A stretch of 9,183 nt of DNA from Candidatus Latescibacterota bacterium (GTDB lineage: Bacteria; Latescibacterota; 4484-107; B68-G9), in NCBI GenBank assembly GCA_012962735.1, contig DTXA01000249.1:1-9183 (forward strand), read 5' to 3'. Positions 1-5,232 of this stretch are shown piece after piece (within the stretch, counting starts at the first letter, position 1; the number at the start of each line of letters is the position of its first letter). The notes under the pieces were generated by a model, which was not told where the DNA came from, did not search any database, and was given only the letters and a program-made list of their open reading frames with translations. The position numbers and the translations under genes are program-made.

Positions 1-430
1 GATAGCACTGCCGATATCCCCTCCCATCCCTGTATACCTCCACCTCGCACCACTCCGATAGGGCGTTCACCACCGAAACCCCTACTCCATGGAGCCCACC
101 GGATATACGGTAGAACCCCTTCCTGAACTTACCCCCGGCGTGCAGGGTCGTCATCACAACTTCGAGGGCGGGACGACCCTGGTCGGGGTGCACGTCCACA
201 GGGATGCCCCGTCCGTTGTCCAGAACGGAGATGCTCCCATCCTTGTACAACGTCACCTCTATTCTGTCGCAAAAACCCGCCATAACCTCGTCCACGCTGT
301 TGTCCACCACCTCCCGCACCATATGCATCAGGCCCCGGGCGTCCGTGCTCCCAATGTACATCCCTGGCCTGCGGCGCACGGCCTCCAATCCCTTTAACAC
401 TTGGATAGCTTCGGCGTTATATTCCTGCAT
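1..430 (-). CDS. gyrB: DNA gyrase subunit B, N-terminal part (runs off the left edge)
   Basis: GyrB is the ATPase subunit of DNA gyrase, which with GyrA introduces negative supercoils ahead of replication forks. The visible 143 codons start MQEYNAEAIQVLKGLEAVRRRPGMYIG, seen as the usual QVLxGLEAVRxRPGMYIG opening of GyrB/ParE. The GHKL ATP-binding motifs follow in order: EVVDNSVDE with the Mg-binding Asn at about residue 46, LDNGRGIPVD at about residues 70-80, LHAGGKF at about 100, and the glycine-rich SGGLHGVGVSVVNAL near 115-130. The loop between GGKF and SGG is RKGFYRI, less glycine-rich than the common GGGGYKV but of the same length. The ATG at 430 follows a GGTGGAG ribosome site 2 bases upstream and lies 10 bases after the dciA stop, so it is the last visible gene of the dnaN-recF-dciA-gyrB cluster. 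A ParE assignment cannot be fully excluded from the N-terminus alone, but the position beside recF favours GyrB. Confidence 0.95.
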   Translation of the reverse strand, partial: MQEYNAEAIQVLKGLEAVRRRPGMYIGSTDARGLMHMVREVVDNSVDEVMAGFCDRIEVTLYKDGSISVLDNGRGIPVDVHPDQGRPALEVVMTTLHAGGKFRKGFYRISGGLHGVGVSVVNALSEWCEVEVYRDGRGYRQCY

Positions 431-440
431 AGCTCCACCC

Positions 441-722
441 CTATTGCACGAATCGGATGTCCCTTACCACCTTCCGTCCTATCCTATGGTTGAGCTTCTC
501 CAGAATTTCCGGTTTCATGAAGAACAACTCGTTCCTCCAGGGGGCGCTCCGCACCCGCACCACCAGCACCCCTCCTTGTATCCCCATAACGGCCGTATTT
601 CTCGCTATGGCCTCCCCCACCACCTCCTCCCAAAGGGAACAGGCCCGCCACTCCGAAAGCTTCCTCTCGATCCCTAAGGAAGAAGCCCAAAGCTCTATCA
701 GCTCCCCCAAAGGTCGCAACAT
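441..722 (-). CDS. dciA: DUF721 / DciA family protein, predicted replicative helicase loader
   Basis: This 93-residue protein matches the compact DUF721 (DciA) core. The visible features are an N-terminal helix (LGELIELWASSLGIERKL), the SLWEEVVGEAIARNT segment that fits the family W-x-x-VVG-x-x-IA-x-x-T pattern, a strand pair around GVLVVRVRSAPWRNEL at about residues 51-65, and the closing LEKLNHRIGRKVVRDIRF. Family members load or recruit the DnaB helicase in bacteria that lack DnaC or DnaI; the role here is inferred from the family. I chose the ATG at 722 because residues fit the family from this point and because its A is the last base of the recF TGA (TGATG), which suggests translational coupling. 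A longer in-frame reading back to 938 only overlaps recF and shows no family similarity. The family is often longer, with a disordered arm, so this looks like a core-only version. Confidence 0.88.
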   Translation of the reverse strand: MLRPLGELIELWASSLGIERKLSEWRACSLWEEVVGEAIARNTAVMGIQGGVLVVRVRSAPWRNELFFMKPEILEKLNHRIGRKVVRDIRFVQ

Positions 723-1795
723 CACCCACCCCCGAGATGGACCACGGGAAGTCCTCGTACCGGCGTCGGCAAGCTGTCCTCCGAAATGGCGGTTACGAAA
801 CACTGGCCCTTCCCCACTAAAAGTCGGGCCATAGCCTCGGCACGACCAGTATCCAGGTCCGAAAAGACTTCGTCCATCAATAACGCGGGATAACTTCCTC
901 CCCGTTCGTAGAAGAAGAGGGCCTCCCCGAGCTTCCACGCCAAGAGGAAGCTTTTGGCCTGCCCCTGGGAAGCCGTGCGGAGGTCCCTGCCTCCTATAGT
1001 AACTTGGAGGTCGTCCCGATGTGGGCCGATCATGGTGTGTCGGAAGCGGCGTTCCTGCTCCCAGGTTCCCCTCAGAGATTCCAGAAACCCCTCCGGGAGG
1101 TCACCATCCGTTGGGGGGAGGGAAGGAGAGTAGGAAACAGCGATGTCCTCGTCTCCACATAATAGCCCGTAAAATGTCCGTATCTTATCCTGCATCCAAT
1201 CCACAAGCTCCCTCCTCTTACGCATGATCTCACTTCCGAACTGGGCCACCTGGACGTCCCAAGGCCGCAGCTCCCTCCTCGTGGTCGTCCCCTGGGACAA
1301 CAACCGGTTCCTGTGCGACAGGGCCCTCTTGTACCGCTGCCAGTGCCAAAGATATCCCCCAGTCTGAGAGAGCAACATATCCAAAAGCCTCCGCCGTCCA
1401 GCGGGGGAGCGCAGAAGCAAGTAGACCTCCTCCGGGGAGAAGCTTACCACCTGGAACTTCCCGAAAAGTTGGGACATACGCTGTAGTGGATGATCGTCCA
1501 CCCATATGCGCTTCCCACGATGTCGCTCGTAAACCACCGATATGCGAAATCCCCCCTCCCCGCCGAGCTTCGCATATATTCCAAATCCAGCCGTCCCCTC
1601 CTGGACGACCTCCAGGTCCAAGGCCCCCCTGAGGGACTTACCGATAGCCAAAAACGATATGGATTCCAGAAGATTGGACTTACCGCTTCCGTTCCTCCCA
1701 ACTATAAGGGCCCCTTCTGACCCGAAGATGAATTTCGCCCGGGGGTAGTTCCTGAAGTGCCTTAGTTCCAGTACTTCCAGGAAAACATCGCCCAT
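722..1795 (-). CDS. recF: DNA replication and repair protein RecF
   Basis: RecF is an SMC/ABC-type ATPase that binds gapped DNA and, with RecO and RecR, helps load RecA at stalled forks. The 357-residue protein has the family's usual length. It opens with LEVLELRHFRNYPRAKFIF (family L-x-L-x-x-FRNY), then Walker A GRNGSGKS at residues 33-40 followed by NLLES. The ABC signature is at 276-281 (SQGQAK, usually SQGQQR/K). Walker B is in LLMDEVFSDLD at 305-315, with D308 and E309 as the expected Mg-binding and catalytic pair, and the D-loop follows directly. The start is firm: ATG abuts the dnaN TAA stop with no gap (TAAATG), and GGAG lies 3 bases upstream inside the end of dnaN. Position between dnaN and gyrB is the common bacterial arrangement. 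Confidence 0.97.
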   Translation of the reverse strand: MGDVFLEVLELRHFRNYPRAKFIFGSEGALIVGRNGSGKSNLLESISFLAIGKSLRGALDLEVVQEGTAGFGIYAKLGGEGGFRISVVYERHRGKRIWVDDHPLQRMSQLFGKFQVVSFSPEEVYLLLRSPAGRRRLLDMLLSQTGGYLWHWQRYKRALSHRNRLLSQGTTTRRELRPWDVQVAQFGSEIMRKRRELVDWMQDKIRTFYGLLCGDEDIAVSYSPSLPPTDGDLPEGFLESLRGTWEQERRFRHTMIGPHRDDLQVTIGGRDLRTASQGQAKSFLLAWKLGEALFFYERGGSYPALLMDEVFSDLDTGRAEAMARLLVGKGQCFVTAISEDSLPTPVRGLPVVHLGGG

Positions 1796-2914
1796 TTACT
1801 CCATAAGCCTCAAAGGCATAAGAAGATATAGAAGCTCTATGCCCTCCTCCTGGGAAGTCGGGCGGATCAGGACAGCGCTTACCGGCGTGTCCAGCTCAAA
1901 GCGCACCTCTTCGCCAGGGATGTTCCTCAGTATCTCCAAAAGATATCCTCCGTCGAAGCCGATGGTTATGGGTTCCCCATCGTAGGAAACCTCCATCTGC
2001 TCCGCTGCCTCGGAACCGAACTCCGAACTGGACCCGGAAAGTTCGAGACTGCCCGGTCCTAAGGAGAACCGCACCTGGTGGGTCTCGGAGTCCGAAAGCA
2101 GGGAAACCCTGCGCACGGCCGCGGAAAGTTCCCTGAGGTTGGCGGTGAAGATCTTATCGTTCCCCTTCGGGACCACAGCTTCGAAGTTTGGGTATGGCCC
2201 CTCTATGGTCCGGCTCCACAGCCTCGCGCGTTCAAGGTCGAATCGGACGTACCTTTCCCCCAATATAACCTCCCTCACCTCCTCGGACGAAGAAAGTCTG
2301 GCCAGTTGATGCAGTGCTTTGGGAGGGATGATAGCCTCCACGCTTATGCCCTCGGGAACTTCATCGGTTTGGACCCGCGTCCACGCAAGGCGATGCCCGT
2401 CTGTGGCAACCATGGAAGTCTTACCGTCCGGCTCCACACGCCACAGCACCCCCTGCAGCACGGGACGGGCCTCGTCTTTAGATGCTACAAAGGTTGTACG
2501 CTCTATCATATCCCTGAGCAAATCCGGGGCTAACCGAAGCGACACTCCAGAGTCGTCCGAGGGCATACTGGGAAACTGGTCCGCAGGCAATCCTGTAAAC
2601 ACGTACCTCCCGGATGCGCTCTGCAGGACGACCCGTTCTTCCTCCGTATACAGCTGAAGTTCCCCCCTGGGAAGCTCTCTGAGTATCTGGAGGAACTTAC
2701 GGGCGGGGAGGGTAATTCCACCACTTTCCTCTATCGAGGCCTCTACCTCGGTAACTACAAAGACGTCCAAATCCGTCGCCGACAGCTTCAGAACCCCTTC
2801 CTGTGTCTCTAGCAGCACGTTGGAAAGTATAGGGAGAGGGGTTCTACCAGGGATCACATAGGACACGTTTTGAACTACGGGATAGAGTGCGGATTGTAGT
2901 ACAGAGATCTTCAT
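1796..2914 (-). CDS. dnaN: DNA polymerase III beta subunit (sliding clamp)
   Basis: DnaN forms the ring-shaped dimer that tethers DNA polymerase III and other partners to DNA. The 372-residue length suits three clamp domains. Family landmarks seen are RTPLPILSNVLLE (residues 24-36), RPVLQGV (150-156), ATDGHRLA (170-177, part of the partner-binding pocket), IEGPYPNF (237-244) and the C-terminal YLLMPLRL (363-370) that completes that pocket. The start at 2914 gives MKISVLQSAL, a standard beta-clamp N-terminus, and has a complete AAGGAGG ribosome site 5 bases upstream. The open frame continues upstream to 2995, but that part is non-coding origin sequence. It is separated from dnaA by the candidate oriC and is followed with no gap by recF. 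A dedicated promoter in the gap is likely but I could not pick one convincingly. Confidence 0.97.
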   Translation of the reverse strand: MKISVLQSALYPVVQNVSYVIPGRTPLPILSNVLLETQEGVLKLSATDLDVFVVTEVEASIEESGGITLPARKFLQILRELPRGELQLYTEEERVVLQSASGRYVFTGLPADQFPSMPSDDSGVSLRLAPDLLRDMIERTTFVASKDEARPVLQGVLWRVEPDGKTSMVATDGHRLAWTRVQTDEVPEGISVEAIIPPKALHQLARLSSSEEVREVILGERYVRFDLERARLWSRTIEGPYPNFEAVVPKGNDKIFTANLRELSAAVRRVSLLSDSETHQVRFSLGPGSLELSGSSSEFGSEAAEQMEVSYDGEPITIGFDGGYLLEILRNIPGEEVRFELDTPVSAVLIRPTSQEEGIELLYLLMPLRLME

Positions 2915-2919
2915 ACTTT

Positions 2920-2926
2920 CCTCCTT
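2920..2926 (-). promoter_or_regulatory. Ribosome binding site of dnaN
   Basis: The minus strand reads AAGGAGG here, with 5 bases before the ATG at 2914. It decides the dnaN start in favour of 2914 over the upstream in-frame ATG at 2995. Confidence 0.85.
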
Positions 2927-2932
2927 CTTTAA

Positions 2933-2947
2933 TAGTAGTATTAGTAG
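2933..2947 (+). promoter_or_regulatory. DnaA-trio-like TAG triplet run
   Basis: The plus strand reads TAG TAG TAT TAG TAG in register, then AGA, then a DnaA-box variant TGTGGAAAA at 2951. DnaA-trios are repeats of 3'-GAT-5' lying 5' of a TGTGGATAA-oriented box and are bound by DnaA on single-stranded DNA during origin melting. Orientation and closeness to the box fit. Against it, the run overlaps the dnaN leader, the usual GC-rich spacer is missing, and the most AT-rich stretch lies on the other side of the box. Confidence 0.45.
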
Positions 2948-2950
2948 AGA

Positions 2951-2959
2951 TGTGGAAAA
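2951..2959 (-). promoter_or_regulatory. DnaA-box variant beside the TAG-triplet run
   Basis: Minus-strand TTTTCCACA, one mismatch from TTATCCACA. It belongs to a 12-base repeat found three times in the gap. A weaker AGTGGAAAA copy overlaps its right end by one base. Confidence 0.55.
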
Positions 2960-2980
2960 GTGGAAAACCTCGAGGGAGGG

Positions 2981-3013
2981 GTAAATAAGTACCAAATTTA
3001 TATAAACTTATAC
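2981..3013. promoter_or_regulatory. AT-rich segment, candidate DNA unwinding element
   Basis: 27 of 33 bases are A or T, the most AT-rich run in the gap, and it includes the palindrome TTTATATAAA at 2997-3006. It lies about 20 bp to the left of three direct DnaA boxes, the placement expected of an unwinding element. It could also hold minus-strand -10 sequences for dnaN; the two roles cannot be separated by eye. Confidence 0.5.
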
Positions 3014-3034
3014 CTTCGATATGGAGAAGGAATG

Positions 3035-3065
3035 TGTGGATAGTATGTGGAAAAGTTGGGGATAA
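3035..3065 (-). promoter_or_regulatory. Array of three direct DnaA boxes at 11-bp spacing
   Basis: Three nine-base boxes begin at 3035, 3046 and 3057 on the plus strand: TGTGGATAG, TGTGGAAAA and TGGGGATAA, each one mismatch from TGTGGATAA. All point the same way and are 11 bp apart, one helical turn, so DnaA would sit on one face of the helix. They lie just right of the AT-rich segment. Confidence 0.7.
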
Positions 3066-3103
3066 CTGAGAGAGTTTTCGACACCCGAAGTCTCCAGATG
3101 AAG

Positions 3104-3112
3104 TTATCCACA
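3104..3112 (+). promoter_or_regulatory. Consensus DnaA box
   Basis: TTATCCACA exactly, on the plus strand. It is the only perfect box I found in the gap and it points opposite to the other boxes. Confidence 0.8.
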
Positions 3113-3161
3113 TAAAATTCACCGACTATGCACAGGAAAAAGGGGCAAAAAGTCGAAAAGA

Positions 3162-3170
3162 TGTGGAAAA
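3162..3170 (-). promoter_or_regulatory. DnaA-box variant abutting the dnaA stop
   Basis: Minus-strand TTTTCCACA. It is the third copy of the 12-base repeat, which runs to 3172 and so touches the last base of the dnaA stop codon. Confidence 0.5.
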
Positions 3171-3171
3171 G

Positions 3172-4521
3172 TTATCTCCCCCGTCTACAGAGCTCTATAA
3201 GCCTTTGCACCTCTTCACGGAATAGGGCATCCCCCTGCATACGAGACTCCACGGTCTGGCAGGCATGGATAACTGTACTATGATCCCTTCCGCTGAAGTG
3301 TAATCCTATAGTCTTCAAGGAGCTGTTGGTAAGGACCTTAGCGATGTACATGGCCACCTGTCGGGCCGTGGCCACCTCCTTCTTTCTGGTCTCCCCTATC
3401 AGGAGGTCGAAGGGAATCTGGTAATGCGAACACACTTTCTTCTGGATAGACTCTATGGTGATGTTCCCGGGGCCGTACGTGGGGATGGTATCCTTGAGGA
3501 GCTCTCTGGCGAGGTCGAGGGTGATGTCCTGGCCGGTTAAAGAGGAAGCCGCGAGAAGCCGTATGAGGGCTCCCTCCAGGTCCCTGATGTTCGTGGTAAT
3601 GTGTTCCGCGATGAAGAGGGTCACATCTTCGGGAAGTTCGAAGCCGTCTCGCTCGGCCTTCTTCTTCAAGATGGCGATCCGAGTCTCCAAGTCCGGAGGC
3701 TGGATATCGGCCACGAGGCCCCATTGGAACCTCGAGATAAGTCGCTGCTCCAACCCCTTAAGCTCGGAAGGGGGGCAGTCCGAGGTGAGCACGATCTGCT
3801 TCCCGTTTTGGTGCAGGGCGTTAAAGGTATGGAAGAACTCCTCCTGAGTGGTCTCCTTGTTGACCAGGAACTGAATGTCGTCCACTAAGAGCAGGTCGGC
3901 TCCACGGTATATCTGGCTGAATTCGGCGCTCCTGCCGTGTTGTATGGCGTTTATGAAGTCCAAGAAGAACTTCTCCGATGTTACATATATGATTCGTCTT
4001 ACGTTATTTACCGATGCACAATAATGGGCTATGGCCTGGAGAATGTGGGTTTTCCCTAATCCCACACCGCCATATATCACCAAGGGGTTAAAGGCAGTTG
4101 CTCCAGGGGCCTCCGCTACAGCCCGGGCGGCTGCGTGAGCGAACTGGTTGCTATTTCCGACGACGAAGGTATCGAAGGTATACCTAGGGTTTAAATTTAA
4201 ACTAACTTCTATAACCTCTGCCCTTTCCGTCGTCCTTATAGGGGAACTTTTGAGTGGGGAGGGTTGGGGAAGGTCTTCCTGGAGTACCTGGAAGGATATC
4301 TCTGGCACGGATGGCAAAATTTTAGAGATGGCCTTTCGAATAAGGCCTATATGATGTTCCTCCAACCACTCCGCAAAAAAGGAATGGGGTACACCTATAA
4401 CGATTCCACTTTGGTCGAACCGGAAGCATTTGGTGGGACGGAACCAGGTTTCGAAAGTCTGAGACGGCACCTGGCGCCTTATGAAATCCAAACACAAAGC
4501 CCAGGCTTCAGCAGGGTCCAT
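3172..4521 (-). CDS. dnaA: Chromosomal replication initiator protein DnaA
   Basis: DnaA binds DnaA boxes at oriC, forms an ATP-dependent filament and melts the origin. The 449-residue protein has all four domains. Domain I covers about residues 1-80 (AWALCLDFIRRQ, FETWFRP), followed by a short variable domain II to about 110. The AAA+ domain III begins at NPRYTFDTFVVG and carries Walker A GGVGLGKT (151-158), Walker B LLVDDIQF (211-218), sensor 1 around LTSD (245-248), the box VII arginine R264 in LISRFQWGL, and sensor 2 R313 in NIRDLEGAL. DNA-binding domain IV contains RKKEVATARQVAMYI and the signature GRDHSTVIHA (411-420). The start at 4521 gives a normal domain I with GGGGGA 3 bases upstream; the frame is open to 4611 but those extra residues match nothing in DnaA. 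It is divergent from rpmH and separated from dnaN by the candidate origin. Confidence 0.98.
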   Translation of the reverse strand: MDPAEAWALCLDFIRRQVPSQTFETWFRPTKCFRFDQSGIVIGVPHSFFAEWLEEHHIGLIRKAISKILPSVPEISFQVLQEDLPQPSPLKSSPIRTTERAEVIEVSLNLNPRYTFDTFVVGNSNQFAHAAARAVAEAPGATAFNPLVIYGGVGLGKTHILQAIAHYCASVNNVRRIIYVTSEKFFLDFINAIQHGRSAEFSQIYRGADLLLVDDIQFLVNKETTQEEFFHTFNALHQNGKQIVLTSDCPPSELKGLEQRLISRFQWGLVADIQPPDLETRIAILKKKAERDGFELPEDVTLFIAEHITTNIRDLEGALIRLLAASSLTGQDITLDLARELLKDTIPTYGPGNITIESIQKKVCSHYQIPFDLLIGETRKKEVATARQVAMYIAKVLTNSSLKTIGLHFSGRDHSTVIHACQTVESRMQGDALFREEVQRLIELCRRGR

Positions 4522-4643
4522 ACTTCCCCCGATGTTGAGAACGTCAAAGAAAAATATGTCCGACGTTGGAGGGGATACTTGAAAACTACACAAAGCTCGC
4601 CAAAAAGTCAAGAGATTTTTTGTGAATGTTTGGGAAGTAAGGT

Positions 4644-4649
4644 ATTATA
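4644..4649 (-). promoter_or_regulatory. Candidate -10 element of the dnaA promoter
   Basis: The minus strand reads TATAAT, a perfect sigma-70 -10 hexamer, which would start transcription near 4637 and give dnaA a leader of about 115 bases. No good -35 lies at the right distance: the 17-bp position, 4667-4672, reads AGCCTG. That position would overlap the -35 of the divergent rpmH promoter at base 4672. I saw no DnaA box here. Confidence 0.5.
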
Positions 4650-4671
4650 TAAAACTACCTTATGTTCAGGC

Positions 4672-4700
4672 TTGACTTTCCCGCCGTTCACATATATATT
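4672..4700 (+). promoter_or_regulatory. Sigma-70-type promoter of the rpmH operon
   Basis: TTGACT at 4672-4677 and TATATT at 4695-4700 are separated by exactly 17 bases; each hexamer has one mismatch from consensus. Transcription would start near 4707, giving a leader of about 27 bases before rpmH. It is the best-looking promoter in the window and should drive rpmH, rnpA, yidC, mnmE and mnmG together. Confidence 0.75.
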
Positions 4701-4733
4701 ACTTTGATGAGATCTATATGGGAAGGAGGAAAT

Positions 4734-4868
4734 ATGAAGCGTACATTCCAGCCGAGCCTACGTAAGCGAAGAAATAAGCACGGGTTCCGTGCCCGTATGA
4801 ACACCCCTAGAGGACGCAAGATATTGAGCCACAGAAGGAAGAAGGGGAGGAAGCGGCTTATCCCCTGA
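4734..4868 (+). CDS. rpmH: 50S ribosomal protein L34
   Basis: L34 is a small basic protein of the large ribosomal subunit. All 44 residues fit the family: MKRTFQPS at the start, RKRRNKHGFRARM in the middle and the arginine/lysine-rich GRKILSHRRKKGRKRL at the end. The ATG at 4734 has AAGGAGG four bases upstream; the longer in-frame start at 4662 lies in front of the promoter and is not credible. It is the first gene of the rightward operon, 1 base before rnpA, as is usual in bacteria. Confidence 0.97.
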   Translation: MKRTFQPSLRKRRNKHGFRARMNTPRGRKILSHRRKKGRKRLIP

Positions 4869-4869
4869 T

Positions 4870-5184
4870 ATGGAGAAATTGACATCCAAGGAGCTATCCG
4901 CCCTGTTCGAAGGGGGGAAGCGTCGAAGGGGGGAATTCTTAGATCTGTATTGGATACCGTCCGATTCCCTTAAGGTGGCCGTACTCCTCACCAAGAAAGT
5001 TAAAGGGGCAGTAGTCCGCAACAAGACGAGACGCAGGATCAAGGAGATCCTGCGCATCTTACTCCCGAGGGTGAAGCGGAGTTGTTACATCGCCGTTGTG
5101 GCGAAGAACGGGGATAGGAGTTATTGGGAATTATACTGGGAGCTGGACAACCTGCTGCAGGGCATCGGGTTATTGCCTATATAG
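4870..5184 (+). CDS. rnpA: Ribonuclease P protein component
   Basis: RnpA is the protein partner of the RNase P ribozyme, which removes the 5' leader from precursor tRNAs. The 104-residue protein is weakly conserved overall but carries the diagnostic basic stretch KKVKGAVVRNKTRRRIKEILR at about residues 42-62; the common RNR triplet is RNK here (50-52). A hydrophobic strand, SCYIAVVAKNG, follows at 71-81, as in the family. The ATG lies 1 base after the rpmH stop. There is no strong ribosome site at normal distance, so translation is probably coupled to rpmH. The short distance and the rpmH-rnpA order support the call. No yidD follows it. Confidence 0.93.
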   Translation: MEKLTSKELSALFEGGKRRRGEFLDLYWIPSDSLKVAVLLTKKVKGAVVRNKTRRRIKEILRILLPRVKRSCYIAVVAKNGDRSYWELYWELDNLLQGIGLLPI

Positions 5185-5222
5185 CCACATTGGCCCAATT
5201 CTGAAGAGTATCGGAGAGAAAT

Positions 5223-5229
5223 GGGGGAG
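5223..5229 (+). promoter_or_regulatory. Ribosome binding site favouring the yidC start at 5233
   Basis: GGGGGAG lies 3 bases before the ATG at 5233. An alternative ATG at 5221 has GGAG 4 bases upstream. Spacing is short in both cases, as it is for recF (3 bases) and gyrB (2 bases) here, so it does not settle the start by itself. Confidence 0.5.
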
Positions 5230-5232
5230 AAT

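Larger units (their letters stand above)
2915..3171. other. Candidate replication origin (oriC) between dnaN and dnaA
   Basis: This 257-bp gap between the dnaN start and the dnaA stop holds one consensus DnaA box (TTATCCACA), several one-mismatch boxes, an AT-rich segment and a TAG-triplet run. The minus-strand boxes point the same way and sit to the right of the AT-rich segment. That order, AT-rich DNA then TGTGGATAA, is the one known from E. coli oriC. G and C counts on the plus strand also change sign at about this gap. Origin status is inferred from composition, box content and the dnaA/dnaN context. The dnaA-rpmH gap has no comparable boxes. Confidence 0.8.

Noticed and set aside
2078..2533. 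151-codon plus-strand open frame opposite dnaN
   Set aside because: It is entirely inside dnaN, shows no family features, and has no promoter or ribosome site of note.
4540..4567. AACGTC / GACGTT hairpin in the dnaA leader
   Set aside because: Six base pairs around a 16-base loop with no extension is weak, and no U-run follows; not a convincing terminator or riboswitch.
4522..4611. N-terminal extension of dnaA to an upstream ATG
   Set aside because: The extra 30 residues do not resemble DnaA domain I, which starts normally at 4521 with a ribosome site.
4264..4707. 147-codon plus-strand open frame from dnaA into the dnaA-rpmH gap
   Set aside because: It is antisense to the DnaA N-terminus and runs through the promoters; no domain is recognisable and rpmH explains the downstream side.
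5185..5232. Possible terminator or small gene between rnpA and yidC
   Set aside because: The only symmetry is a near-palindrome ATTGGCCCAAT with no T-run, and no open frame fits YidD.
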